From NCBI RefSeq assembly GCF_014174165.1, contig NZ_JABEQN010000004.1:1-64000 (forward strand): DNA of 64,000 nt, read 5' to 3'. A program made the position numbers and the translations under genes. Below, piece by piece: positions 32,603 to 41,350 of the stretch (its first letter is position 1; each line of letters opens with the position of its first letter). Source of the DNA: Gluconacetobacter dulcium. GTDB taxonomy: Bacteria; Pseudomonadota; Alphaproteobacteria; Acetobacterales; Acetobacteraceae. The notes under the pieces were generated by a model that saw nothing but the letters and a program-made list of their open reading frames with translations, was not told where the DNA came from and ran no database searches.

Positions 32603-32818
32603 CAGGCTGCTCCGTCCCCACAGTCGGCTGGCCCTTCAGTCTGCCGGTCATGCGAGGCGCGTTATTTTCAGATCGTTCCTGACGGGAGTGTGACGCGCTT
32701 TTGTGTCCTGCACGATGGTGTTTTCTTCACAAAACAAGTCACCGGGCGTGTCGCCCCTTTTCGTGCTGTCATCACGGGTGTTAAAAACAGTAATAATAAT
32801 ACAGAAAGGGAGCAGTGC

Positions 32819-32956
32819 ATGCCTGAAATCGAGGATCGCGCGCCCCAGACCCCGCTGCGCGATGTCTTTCAGTTGATGGGTGCGATCCTGTTTGTCATCG
32901 GCATGATCCTGATCGGTTGGCGGGCGGCTTTTTTCTCGGGAGTGTGGCCCGCCTGA
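32819..32956 (+). CDS. Small single-span membrane protein, unknown
   Basis: 45 residues: an acidic N-terminus (MPEIEDRAPQTPLRDVF), one hydrophobic helix (LMGAILFVIGMILIGWRAAF) and a short tail. The ribosome-binding site AAAGGGAGC lies 7 bases upstream of the ATG, and the gene is preceded by an AT-rich promoter-like stretch (TTAAAAACAGTAATAATAATAC) unlike the GC-rich surroundings. No family recognised. It stands alone between the SDR gene and the convergent aldo/keto reductase. Confidence 0.55.
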   Translation: MPEIEDRAPQTPLRDVFQLMGAILFVIGMILIGWRAAFFSGVWPA

Positions 32957-33013
32957 CCCGTCTTCGGGGCCGCCTCGCTTTTCATGGCGCGGGCGGTTGG
33001 GCCTGATGGATGG

Positions 33014-33973
33014 TCAGTCGTCGCCGGAGAGCGCGGTTTCGAGCGCCGTGCGTTCTTCCGCCGTCAGCGGGTGCGCGGCGGCGGCGACGTTGGCCTCGAT
33101 CTGAGCGGGGCGGGTGGCGCCGGCAATGACCGATCCTACGACATCGTGCGACAGGAGCCAGCCGAAGGCCAGTTCGGTCAGGCTGCGCCCGTGCGTGCGC
33201 GCTACGGTATTCAGCCGGTCGAGAAGGGTCCAGTTGGCGTCCGTCAGGTAGCGGTCGGCCAGATGAATCCACGCACTCAGCCGGCTGCCGGGGGGTGGCG
33301 GGGTGTCGCGATGGTATTTCCCGGTCAGGATGCCGCTGGCCAATGGGAAGTAAGGGAGCAGCCCCAGGCCGTAATGACGGATCGCCGGCACCAGGTCGCG
33401 CAATGCGTCGCGCGCCAGCAGTGACAGTTCGTCCTGGCATGAGATGAAGCCGGCCTGTCCGGTCGCGCGGGCGATGTGGCAGGCGTCGGCGACCTGCCAG
33501 GCGGGAAAGTTGGAGCAGCCGGCGTAAAGGATCTTTCCCTCGCGGGTCAGGTCGTCCAGGGCGCGCAGGGTTTCCTCGATCGGGGTGGCCGGGTCGGGGG
33601 TGTGGACCTGGTACAAGTCGATCCGGTCCGTGCGCAGGCGGGTCAGGCTGGCTTCGACGGCCTGGCGGATATAGCGGCGCGACGCGCCCTGAAGATGACC
33701 TTCGGCATCCATGGGCATGCCGAATTTGGTGGCCAGCACGATCGCGTCGCGGTGCGGCCCGAGGATGGCGCCCAGCGTTTCCTCCGAGGCGCCGTAATGG
33801 GCCTCGCGCCGGCCATAGACGTCCGCGACGTCGAACACGGTGATGCCGCTGTCCAGGGCCTGATGGACCACCGCCCGGGAGTCCTCCAGCCCGATGCGGC
33901 CGCCCAGATTGTTGCAGCCCAGCCCGACGGCCGAGACGCGCAGGCCGGAACGGCCGAGATGGCGATATTCCAT
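33014..33973 (-). CDS. Aldo/keto reductase
   Basis: 319 residues from the ATG at 33973, with ribosome-binding site AGGAAGG eight bases upstream. (beta/alpha)8 AKR with catalytic Asp and Tyr in FDVADVYGRREAHYG, Lys in IVLATKFGM and His in DLYQVHTPD. C-terminal NADPH-binding residues lie in GSVIAGATRPAQIEAN. The MEYRHLGRSGLRVSAVGLGCNNLGG start resembles the YghZ/Tas-like (AKR12-14) branch. Substrate unknown. It is 20 bases downstream of the EEP-family gene on the same strand. Confidence 0.88.
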   Translation of the reverse strand: MEYRHLGRSGLRVSAVGLGCNNLGGRIGLEDSRAVVHQALDSGITVFDVADVYGRREAHYGASEETLGAILGPHRDAIVLATKFGMPMDAEGHLQGASRRYIRQAVEASLTRLRTDRIDLYQVHTPDPATPIEETLRALDDLTREGKILYAGCSNFPAWQVADACHIARATGQAGFISCQDELSLLARDALRDLVPAIRHYGLGLLPYFPLASGILTGKYHRDTPPPPGSRLSAWIHLADRYLTDANWTLLDRLNTVARTHGRSLTELAFGWLLSHDVVGSVIAGATRPAQIEANVAAAAHPLTAEERTALETALSGDD

Positions 33974-33993
33974 GGGGAAACCTTCCTGCCCGG

Positions 33994-34905
33994 TCAGGGC
34001 ATTTCCAGCCCGATCGAGACCGGGCAATGATCGGACAGGTCCGGCGCCTGGGCGGGGTCCCGCGCATCGTATGTCAGGACCCGGAGGCTGTCGGGGTGGA
34101 GCCATGCGCGGGCCTGGTTGCCCAGCAGGATGTGGTCGATGAAATAGGTGCCGCCCCAACATGGGCTGGCGCGCCCGGCCGTGGTCAATGTCAGCGGGCC
34201 GTCGGTTTCCAGTTGCTGGAAGAACGGGTCGGACGGGGTGAGGTTGCGGTTGAAGTCCCCCATGACCAGGAAGGCTACGCCTTCATCCTGTCGCTGGGCA
34301 ATCCAGTCGTCCAGCACCGTCAGTTGCCGGGCGAGCGTGCGGCAGGCCGGTCGCCGGTCCGCCAGGGCCGCGTTGCGGCAGCCGGCCTTGAGATGCACGA
34401 TGAGGATGCGCAGGCTGGCGGTGCCGTCGTCGATCGTGACATCCAGCCCCGTCCGCAGATGGTGGGGGGCGTCGGGCGGATAGACGTCGAGTGCCGACAG
34501 ATCCGGATGGCGGGTGATGGTCAGCCCGGCGGCGACCGCCAGCCCGACGCGTTGGACTACATGATCGTCGCTCATGACGATCCGGTAACGGTTGGGCGGG
34601 AACAGGCGGGCGGCCAAGGCTGGGGAATCGACTTCCTGAAACCCGATGATGTCGGCGCCGAGCCGTGTGGCGTAGAGAGCCAACTGGCGCAGGCCGGCGT
34701 CGCTGCGATGATGAAGGTCGGGGGGAAGGGCGGGGTCGCCCTGCGGCCGAGCCGTCAGCCAGTCCAGGTTCCAGGTCGAGATCTTGATCGTGCGGGCGGC
34801 GGCACCTTGGCGTGGCGGTGCGGCGAGGACGGCCACCAGCCACCCGGCGCAGGCCAGGAGGCGGATGGCCGTCGATCGTGGATCAGGCCTGTACAGGCTT
34901 CGCAT
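33994..34905 (-). CDS. Exported endonuclease/exonuclease/phosphatase-family protein
   Basis: 303 residues. An N-terminal hydrophobic segment (IRLLACAGWLVAVLAA) suggests export. The EEP fold is supported by ISTWNLDWLT (Asn), GFQEVDS (metal Glu), LRILIVHLKAGC, VMGDFNRN (GDFN) and the C-terminal SDHCPVSI (catalytic SDH). The substrate may be nucleic acid or a phosphodiester; it cannot be told from sequence. GAGGTGG precedes the ATG at 34905, which lies inside the last 23 bases of the carbonic anhydrase gene, so the two are probably co-transcribed. Confidence 0.82.
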   Translation of the reverse strand: MRSLYRPDPRSTAIRLLACAGWLVAVLAAPPRQGAAARTIKISTWNLDWLTARPQGDPALPPDLHHRSDAGLRQLALYATRLGADIIGFQEVDSPALAARLFPPNRYRIVMSDDHVVQRVGLAVAAGLTITRHPDLSALDVYPPDAPHHLRTGLDVTIDDGTASLRILIVHLKAGCRNAALADRRPACRTLARQLTVLDDWIAQRQDEGVAFLVMGDFNRNLTPSDPFFQQLETDGPLTLTTAGRASPCWGGTYFIDHILLGNQARAWLHPDSLRVLTYDARDPAQAPDLSDHCPVSIGLEMP

Positions 34906-35581
34906 CCACCTCGCGGGTCAGGCGGGAGATGGCTTCATCGACATGGATGCTGGAGCGTGTGGACTCGTCCAGGATCACGACCTCGCCGCTGGCGATGTCG
35001 TAGAACCAGCCTTGCAGGATCAGCGTGTTGCGAGCCAGGCCGGCGGCGACGGCCGGATGGGTGCGCAGATGGGCGATTTGCAGCAGCACGTTCTGTTCCG
35101 CCAGGCTGCGGACGGATTCCGGACCCGCGTCGGTCGCCTTCAGGGCGCCCGCGACGGCCCGCGCGGCTTCGGCATTGCGCAGCCAGGAGGCGACGGTGGG
35201 CATGTGGGCCAGTTTCGACGGATCGGGGTCCAGCAATGCCTTCATCGCCCCGCAATCGGAGTGACCGCAGACGATGATATGCGATACGCCCAGTGCCAGG
35301 ACCGCATATTCGATGGCCGACGACACGCCGCCCAGCATTTCGCCGTAGGCGGGGACGATATTGCCGATATTGCGCAGAACGAACAGGTCGCCCGGCTGGG
35401 TCTGCGTGATCATGCTGGGATTCACCCGGCTGTCGGCGCAGGCGATGAACAGCGTGTCCGGAGATTGCTGGCCCGCCAGTTCCGCGAACAGTTCGCGATT
35501 CTGCGGGAAGATCTCGGCATTGAATTTCTCGACCCCATGCAGGAGCGAGATCAATGTTTTCTTGGCGTCGGTGTCGGCCAT
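34883..35581 (-). CDS. Beta-class carbonic anhydrase
   Basis: 232 residues. Zinc ligands are Cys48 in IACADSRV (with the Asp50-Arg52 dyad), His107 and Cys110 in VCGHSDCG. The segments RNIGNIVPAYG and SSAIEYAVLALGVSHI are standard for beta-CA. It interconverts CO2 and bicarbonate in the cytoplasm and may supply bicarbonate to carboxylases. The ATG at 35581 is the family-length start. The EEP gene overlaps its 3' end. Confidence 0.93.
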   Translation of the reverse strand: MADTDAKKTLISLLHGVEKFNAEIFPQNRELFAELAGQQSPDTLFIACADSRVNPSMITQTQPGDLFVLRNIGNIVPAYGEMLGGVSSAIEYAVLALGVSHIIVCGHSDCGAMKALLDPDPSKLAHMPTVASWLRNAEAARAVAGALKATDAGPESVRSLAEQNVLLQIAHLRTHPAVAAGLARNTLILQGWFYDIASGEVVILDESTRSSIHVDEAISRLTREVDAKPVQA

Positions 35582-35798
35582 CGAAGGTCCCTATGTTCTG
35601 AAGTCCGCCTGGAACTTCACGGTGGCGTTCGAACGGTCACCCTGACAACGGCCGTCCCGAAGGAGGCGTGCCGTCTTGGCATGGGGGCACCGGGGCGCCG
35701 GCATGGCCGGGCCCATCGAAGATAGCATGGAAACGAGGACGGCACAGGTCCGGTTTCGCCTGCGACGGTTCGGGACATACTATGTCAGGCACCGGACA

Positions 35799-35827
35799 CA
35801 TCGCCGTGTCATCGGGACACGGCGATG
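35799..35827 (-). terminator. Hairpin downstream of alaS
   Basis: 12-bp perfect stem CATCGCCGTGTC / GACACGGCGATG (35799-35810, 35816-35827) with a 5-base loop, 16 bases beyond the alaS stop on the minus strand. No T-run follows, so termination is inferred from position and stem strength. Confidence 0.6.
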
Positions 35828-35842
35828 GGGAGGCTATTGAGG

Positions 35843-38479
35843 TCAGGTCAGGGACTTGCGTACCGCGTCGAGCGCCGCGTCGGCCTGCGCCACGTCCGGG
35901 CCGCCGGCCTGGGCCATGTCGCGCCGTCCGCCGCCGCCCTTGCCGCCCATGGCGGCACTGGCGGCCCGCACGAGTTCGACCGCGTCGAAACGTTCGGTGA
36001 GATCGGCGGTGACGCTGACGACCACGCTGCCCTTGCCGTCGGCGGTGGAGACCAGGGCCACCACGCCCGAGCCGACCTGCTGGCGCAGGGAGTCGGCCAG
36101 CGGCTTGAGTTCGCGCGCCGGCAGATCGCCCACATTGCGGGCGATGAAGCCGATGCCGTTGATCGTCTCGGTGGTGGCGCCGCCGTCGCCGCCGCTGGCC
36201 AGCTTGCGTTGCAGGTCGGAGATCTGGCGTTCCATGACCTTGCGTTCTTCGAGGATCACCGCCAGCCGCTCGGGGGCTTCGGCGGCCGAGACGCGCAGCA
36301 TCGCCGCGACCTGCGCCAGCCGCTGCTCGGTAGCGATCGAGGCCGTTTCGGCGGCCTTGCCGGTGACCGCCTCTATGCGCCGGATGCCGGCCGAGACGCC
36401 GCTTTCCGACGTGATGCGGAACAGGCCGATATCGCCGGTGCGGTTGACGTGTGTGCCGCCGCACAGCTCGATCGACCAGGCCGGACGGTTTTCCTCGGCC
36501 GGGCCCATGAACACGACCCGGACCTCGTCGCCGTATTTCTCGCCGAACAGGGCCATCGCGCCCTGTGCCACCGCTTCCTCCTGCGACATCGGGCGGGTGG
36601 TGACCGCGCTGTTCTCGCGGATGCGGGCATTGACCTCGGCTTCGACCTCGGCGATTTCCTCCGGCGTCAGCGGGCGGGGCTGGCTGATGTCGAAGCGCAG
36701 GCGGTCGGGTGCGTTCAGGCTGCCTTTCTGCGTGACATGCGCGCCCAGGCGCCGGCGCAGGGCCTCGTGCAGCAGGTGGGTGGCGGAATGATGCGCGCGG
36801 ATCGCGCTGCGTCGCTCGTGATCGACGGTGGCGGTGACCGCCTGGCCGACGCGGGCCGTGCCCTCGATCACCGTGCCGGAATGCACCAGCAGGTCGCCCA
36901 GCCGCTTCTGGGTGTCGGTGACGGCGATACGCAGGCCGGGCGCGGTGATCAGGCCGGTGTCGCCGACCTGGCCGCCGCTTTCGCCGTAGAACGGGGTCTG
37001 GTTGAGCAGCAGGGCGACTTCGGTTCCGGCCGGGGCGTCGGTCACGGACTGGCCGTTGCTGACGATGGCCTGGATTTCGGCGTCGGCCTGTTCGGTCGCG
37101 TAGCCCAGGAACTCGGTGGCGCCGAACGTGTCGCGGGCCTCGAACCACACGGTTTCGGTCGCGCTGTCGCCCGAGCCGCTCCATGCGGCGCGGGCGCGCT
37201 CGCGCTGCACCTGCATCGCGGCGTCGAAGCCCGCGACATCGACCTCGTGGCTGCCGCCGCGCAGGGCGTCCTGCGTCAGGTCCAGCGGGAAGCCGAACGT
37301 GTCGTAGAGTTTGAACGCCACGTCGCCGGGCAGTTTCTGGCCGTCACCCAGCTTGGCCGTCTCGTCGGACAGCAGCGCCAGGCCGCGCTCCAGCATCGCC
37401 TTGAAGCGTTCTTCCTCGCCGCGCATGGTCTCGCGGATCAGGGCTTCGGCCTGGACCAGTTCGGGGTAGGCGGCGCCCATCTGGCGCACCAGGGCGGGAA
37501 CCAGGCGATGGAACACCGTCTCCTTGGTGCCCATCATGTGCAGGTGGCGCATCGCGCGGCGCATGATGCGGCGCAGGACGTAGCCGCGACCGTCCTTGGA
37601 CGGCAGCACGCCGTCCGCGATCAGGAACGAGGTGGAGCGCAGGTGATCGGCCACCACGCGGTGGCTGGCGCGGAACGGACCGTCCGGGTCCTGGCCCGTG
37701 GCCTCGGCCGAGGCCAGGATCAGCGCGCGCATCGTGTCCGTGTCGTAATTGTCGCGCTTGCCCTGCATGATGGCGGCGAAACGTTCCAGCCCCATGCCGG
37801 TGTCGATCGAAGGACGCGGCAGCGGCGAGCGGGTGCCCGGCGGGTCCTCGAAGAACTGCATGAACACGAGGTTCCAGATCTCGACGAACCGGTCGCCGTC
37901 CTCGTCGGGCGAGCCGGGGGGGCCGCCGGGGACGTCGGGACCGTGGTCGTAGAAGATTTCCGAGCATGGGCCGCAGGGGCCGGTGTCGCCCATGCGCCAG
38001 AAATTGTCGGAGGTGCCGATGCGGATGATCCGCTGGTCGGGCAGGCCCGCGATCTTGCGCCACAGGGCGGCTGCGTCTTCGTCGTCGGCGTAGACGGTGA
38101 CCAGCAGTTTTTCGGCGGACAGGCCGAAATTGCGGGTGATGAGGTTCCAGGCGAATTCGATCGCTTCGGGCTTGAAATAATCGCCGAAGGAGAAATTCCC
38201 CATCATCTCGAAGAAGGTGTGATGGCGGGCGGTGTAACCGACATTGTCCAGGTCGTTATGCTTGCCGCCGGCGCGGACCACCTTCTGCGCCGTGGTGGCG
38301 CGCGCGTAGGGGCGGGTTTCCTGCCCGGTGAAGACGTTCTTGAACTGGACCATGCCGGCATTCGTGAACAGCAGGGTCGGGTCGTTGCGCGGCACCAGCG
38401 ACGAGGACGGCACGATCTGATGACCGTTGGCCGCGAAATAGTCGAGGAAGGTCGCGCGGATATCGTTTGTGGAGGTCAT
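35843..38479 (-). CDS. alaS: Alanyl-tRNA synthetase
   Basis: 878 residues, standard bacterial AlaRS length. Class II aminoacylation domain (about 1-250) starts [15 protein letters not shown] and contains [45 protein letters not shown] and the [11 protein letters not shown] motif 3 region. The editing domain has [13 protein letters not shown] (HxxxH) and, later, [13 protein letters not shown] (CxxxH). The C-terminal C-Ala domain ends in a glycine-rich segment ([16 protein letters not shown]). The frame opens upstream, but the ATG at 38479 matches the family start and has GGCC/TCCGCC spacing typical here. Charges tRNA-Ala and edits Ser/Gly. Confidence 0.95.
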   Translation of the reverse strand: MTSTNDIRATFLDYFAANGHQIVPSSSLVPRNDPTLLFTNAGMVQFKNVFTGQETRPYARATTAQKVVRAGGKHNDLDNVGYTARHHTFFEMMGNFSFGDYFKPEAIEFAWNLITRNFGLSAEKLLVTVYADDEDAAALWRKIAGLPDQRIIRIGTSDNFWRMGDTGPCGPCSEIFYDHGPDVPGGPPGSPDEDGDRFVEIWNLVFMQFFEDPPGTRSPLPRPSIDTGMGLERFAAIMQGKRDNYDTDTMRALILASAEATGQDPDGPFRASHRVVADHLRSTSFLIADGVLPSKDGRGYVLRRIMRRAMRHLHMMGTKETVFHRLVPALVRQMGAAYPELVQAEALIRETMRGEEERFKAMLERGLALLSDETAKLGDGQKLPGDVAFKLYDTFGFPLDLTQDALRGGSHEVDVAGFDAAMQVQRERARAAWSGSGDSATETVWFEARDTFGATEFLGYATEQADAEIQAIVSNGQSVTDAPAGTEVALLLNQTPFYGESGGQVGDTGLITAPGLRIAVTDTQKRLGDLLVHSGTVIEGTARVGQAVTATVDHERRSAIRAHHSATHLLHEALRRRLGAHVTQKGSLNAPDRLRFDISQPRPLTPEEIAEVEAEVNARIRENSAVTTRPMSQEEAVAQGAMALFGEKYGDEVRVVFMGPAEENRPAWSIELCGGTHVNRTGDIGLFRITSESGVSAGIRRIEAVTGKAAETASIATEQRLAQVAAMLRVSAAEAPERLAVILEERKVMERQISDLQRKLASGGDGGATTETINGIGFIARNVGDLPARELKPLADSLRQQVGSGVVALVSTADGKGSVVVSVTADLTERFDAVELVRAASAAMGGKGGGGRRDMAQAGGPDVAQADAALDAVRKSLT

Positions 38480-38624
38480 GGCGGAGGGCTGACGATCCTG
38501 AAATGGCGAAGGCTGGAAAGCTCGGATACCATCACCTAGCGCACGGCGTGCCCGGCAGGAAGAGCAAGGGCGCGCGGTGAGGCGAATCGGCGCCCCATAA
38601 GAACACCGACGGAAGGATGAACGC

Positions 38625-39329
38625 ATGAACTGGATCGCGGAACGGGACTGGCCCCGCCTGGAACAGGGCCTGGCCGGCAGGCTGCGGCGCGATTGCGGCG
38701 CGGACTGGGAGCGGTTCATCGACCATCCCTTCGTCCGTGGCATGGCGGACGGGACGCTGCCCGAGGCCGATTTCAGGCGCTTCCTGATCCAGGACTATCT
38801 GTACCTGATTCAATATGCGCGGGCTTATGCGCTGGCGATCTACAAGGCCGATACGATGGAGGACATGCGCTCGGCCTCCGGCATCGTGTCCGGCCTGCTG
38901 GATACCGAACTGGCGCTGCATATTGCCTATTGCGCCGGATGGGGACTGTGCGTGGAGGATCTGCACGGCCAGCCCGAATCGCTGGAACTGCTGGCCTATA
39001 CCCGCTTCATTCTCGACCGGGGGCAGACGGGCGATCTGCTGGACCTGATCGTGACGCTGGCGCCGTGCCTGATCGGCTACGGCGAAATCGGTGCCCGATT
39101 GATGGCGGACCCGGCGACCCGGCGGGAGGGGAACCCCTACTGGGACTGGATTGCCCTTTATGGGGGCGAGAAATTTATCGGGCTGGTGGATGCCGGGCTC
39201 ATGACTCTGGAAAGGCTGGCCGGGCGCTATGGCGCGGAGGGGCGCTATCCCGCGCTGCTTGCCGAATTCCGGACCGCCGTGAAGCTGGAGGCCGCGTTCT
39301 GGCATGCCGGCCGGTCCGGTATGCTCTGA
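38625..39329 (+). CDS. tenA: TenA-family aminopyrimidine aminohydrolase (thiaminase II)
   Basis: 234 residues, all-helical TenA/PQQC family. Key segments are [36 protein letters not shown], with the conserved Asp and Tyr, and [12 protein letters not shown], with the nucleophile Cys in the PC..GY.EIG context. The C-terminal EAAFWHAG holds the catalytic Glu. TenA salvages the pyrimidine of degraded thiamine by hydrolysing aminopyrimidines to HMP. It stands alone here, divergent from alaS and convergent with the gtrA-like gene; no other thiamine genes are seen nearby. Confidence 0.88.
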   Translation: MNWIAERDWPRLEQGLAGRLRRDCGADWERFIDHPFVRGMADGTLPEADFRRFLIQDYLYLIQYARAYALAIYKADTMEDMRSASGIVSGLLDTELALHIAYCAGWGLCVEDLHGQPESLELLAYTRFILDRGQTGDLLDLIVTLAPCLIGYGEIGARLMADPATRREGNPYWDWIALYGGEKFIGLVDAGLMTLERLAGRYGAEGRYPALLAEFRTAVKLEAAFWHAGRSGML

Positions 39330-39339
39330 TCCGCCGGAT

Positions 39340-39804
39340 CTAGAGGCTCCGCTGCCGGTGGCGAAAGACCAGCCGGTGGCTGAGCGTGAAATTGGCGGCC
39401 AGGCCGGCAAGCGCCCCGGCGGCCAGAGCCAGGACGGGAAAGGCCCGGCAGAGGGGAAACAGCAGGAACAGCGTGAAGACCACGCCGCGATTCATGATGA
39501 AACCCACTGAACTGGCCAGGAGGAAACGGGCCCATTGAACCAGGGGCCGGTCGGCATGCACGACGTGACGGAACGTCCAGAGCCGGTTCATCAGCCAGTT
39601 CATGCTCGCCGCGATGAAATAGGCCAGCACGGTGGCGCCCGCCAGGCCCAGCAGGGGCCGGAAGCCGTAGACCGCCAGCGTATCCCAGACCAGCCCCGTT
39701 GTGCCGACGATCCCGAATTTCAGGAAAGGCCAGATCCGGGCGTGCAGATCGCCTTTCGCACCGGGACGCGGGGCATCGGCGGGAGAGGGGCGGGAATCCG
39801 GCAC
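39340..39804 (-). CDS. GtrA-family membrane protein
   Basis: 154 residues starting with GTG at 39804. Four hydrophobic helices with the GtrA pattern FLKFGIVGTTGLVWDTL, ASMNWLMNRLWTFRH and ANFTLSHRLVFRHR. GtrA-like proteins are thought to help flip undecaprenyl-phosphate-linked sugars for modification of surface polysaccharides. A partner glycosyltransferase (GtrB) is not adjacent, so the specific pathway is unknown. It abuts tenA with a 10-base convergent gap. Confidence 0.85.
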   Translation of the reverse strand: MPDSRPSPADAPRPGAKGDLHARIWPFLKFGIVGTTGLVWDTLAVYGFRPLLGLAGATVLAYFIAASMNWLMNRLWTFRHVVHADRPLVQWARFLLASSVGFIMNRGVVFTLFLLFPLCRAFPVLALAAGALAGLAANFTLSHRLVFRHRQRSL

Positions 39805-39858
39805 GTCGCGCGGTCTCGTTGGCTATGGATAGGGGCTATGGATAGGAAGGGCGCGCAA

Positions 39859-39886
39859 TAAAAAAGGGATGCCCGAAGGCATCCCT
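39859..39886 (-). terminator. Rho-independent terminator of the ompA-like gene
   Basis: Stem AGGGATGCC / GGCATCCCT with tetraloop (TTCG on the minus strand), followed by T6 on the minus strand (plus-strand AAAAAA at 39860-39865). It lies about 35 bases past the porin stop. This is the clearest intrinsic terminator in the window. Confidence 0.92.
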
Positions 39887-39921
39887 CTTTACCCTGTCGA
39901 ACCAGGCGGAAACCGCCAGGA

Positions 39922-41049
39922 TCAGTGCAGGATGATTTCCACGCGACGGTTCTGCGGCTCGCGGGTGTTCGGACCCGTCGGAACCAGCGGATGCGCCTCG
40001 CCGTAACCATGGATGTCGATCGCGTTCGCGGGCACGCCGTCACGGATCAGTTCAGCCTTCACGCTCTGCGCGCGACGGTTGGACAGGCCGAGATTGTACT
40101 TCTCGCCGCGCGGACCCGGATGGGCCGCCGAGTTGTCGGTGTAGCCGTTGACTTCGATCCGCGTCGTCTGGATGTGGGTCGAAGCCTGGGCGGCTTCGGC
40201 CACGATCTCACGCGCGCGGCCCGTCAGGTCCGAACGATCCCAGTCGAAGAACACCAGATAGGTGCGCGCCGGGGTCGGGGCGGGCGGCACAACGACCGGA
40301 GCCGGCGGCGGCGGCGGCGGCGCGGTGTCGAACGCATAGCGCAGACCCAGGATGAACTGGTGGTTGAAGCGATGGTCGAAGTTCGCGTGACCACGGCTCA
40401 GGCCCGACGGGCTGTACGAGGACATCGTGAACGAGCCGTTGTTGAAGGTCTGGCCGACCATGCGGTACTGCGCGGTGATCTGCAGGCCCGGAACGTTCGG
40501 AACGTCGAAAGCCGCACCGGCGATGCCCTGATAGGCGAAACCACCCGTCGTGCCGCCCAGGCGGTCAACGCGATTGGCCGAGCTGGCGTAGCTGGTCGTG
40601 GTCGGGTTGTAGTGCTGCCACAGATAGCCGGCACCGACACCGACGAACGGCGTCACCGGAACATCGATCCCGAACTGCTTCAGGTCGATATCATACAGCA
40701 CGTTCACGAGGCCGCCATAGGACTGGTCGCTGCCGCTGGTCCTGGCCGGAGCGGTGCCGCTGCGGTGATTGATCTCAGAATAGTTATAGAGACCTTCAAC
40801 CTCGACGCGCAGGCCGTTGCCAAGGCCCCAGCCGAAGGCGCCGAAGCCCGTGAAGCCGTCATGATGACGGTACTGCGACGAACTGGACATGCCAGCCGTC
40901 GGATTGTTGGCGAAATGGCCATGCTGGTTCTGGACCAGGTTATAACCACCGCCCAGATCGACATACGGACCGGTAATGATTGTCGCGTTGGCTGCAACAG
41001 GTGCAGCTGCCATCAGCGTGGTGGCGAGTAATGCCGTGCGGAGACGCAT
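39922..41049 (-). CDS. ompA: OmpA-family outer-membrane protein
   Basis: 375 residues from the ATG at 41049 (GAGGACGAAAAA upstream). Signal peptide MRLRTALLATTLMAAAPVAANA. The N-terminal beta-barrel (about 22-240; alternating aromatic strands, YVDLGGGYNLVQ, GFGAFGWGLG) ends in LGLRYAF. A Pro-rich linker (PPPPPPAPVVVPPAPTPA) follows, then the OmpA C-terminal peptidoglycan-binding domain (about 265-375) with VFFDWDRSDLTGRAREI, the diaminopimelate-binding Asp in NGYTDNSA, and NLGLSNRRAQSVKAEL...NRRVEI. It tethers the outer membrane to peptidoglycan. Codon use looks strongly biased, consistent with high expression, and it has its own strong terminator. Confidence 0.93.
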   Translation of the reverse strand: MRLRTALLATTLMAAAPVAANATIITGPYVDLGGGYNLVQNQHGHFANNPTAGMSSSSQYRHHDGFTGFGAFGWGLGNGLRVEVEGLYNYSEINHRSGTAPARTSGSDQSYGGLVNVLYDIDLKQFGIDVPVTPFVGVGAGYLWQHYNPTTTSYASSANRVDRLGGTTGGFAYQGIAGAAFDVPNVPGLQITAQYRMVGQTFNNGSFTMSSYSPSGLSRGHANFDHRFNHQFILGLRYAFDTAPPPPPPAPVVVPPAPTPARTYLVFFDWDRSDLTGRAREIVAEAAQASTHIQTTRIEVNGYTDNSAAHPGPRGEKYNLGLSNRRAQSVKAELIRDGVPANAIDIHGYGEAHPLVPTGPNTREPQNRRVEIILH

Positions 41050-41350
41050 TTTTTCGTCCTCTTGATCATCCGTTCGAGTAACCGTCAAACCACAGACGGC
41101 CAACCTCAGCGTGATGCTTAACCCCCTATAGAACTTCCGGTTCCGGATTAGGAACCCGCATCGTGGACAAAGCTGCTATTACAACTGAGCACCGTGTTGA
41201 AAAAGCAACAGTTTGTTTCGATAGGATTACGTGCGGATTGCAACTATTTCCGGACGAGGGGGATTCAGCGGCCCCACCGAGCGGGGCTATGGCGGGATTA
41301 TGTGCTATCCGCGCATCTGTGTTGCGATATCGCAACGCATGACGGAAGCG
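41050..41350. other. 301-base intergenic region between ompA and aroKB
   Basis: Upstream region of the minus-strand porin gene and downstream of the minus-strand aroKB. It is AT-richer than the coding flanks. A small inverted repeat GGTTCC-GGATTA-GGAACC lies at 41139-41156, about 90 bases upstream of the porin start. A CTATAG box is present nearby on the minus strand, but no convincing -35/-10 pair was found. No coding potential or RNA gene is recognised. Confidence 0.4.

Noticed and set aside
35825-38539. 904-codon open frame antisense to alaS
   Set aside because: Shadow frame of alaS; Gly/Ala/Arg-rich without domains, and alaS is complete on the other strand.
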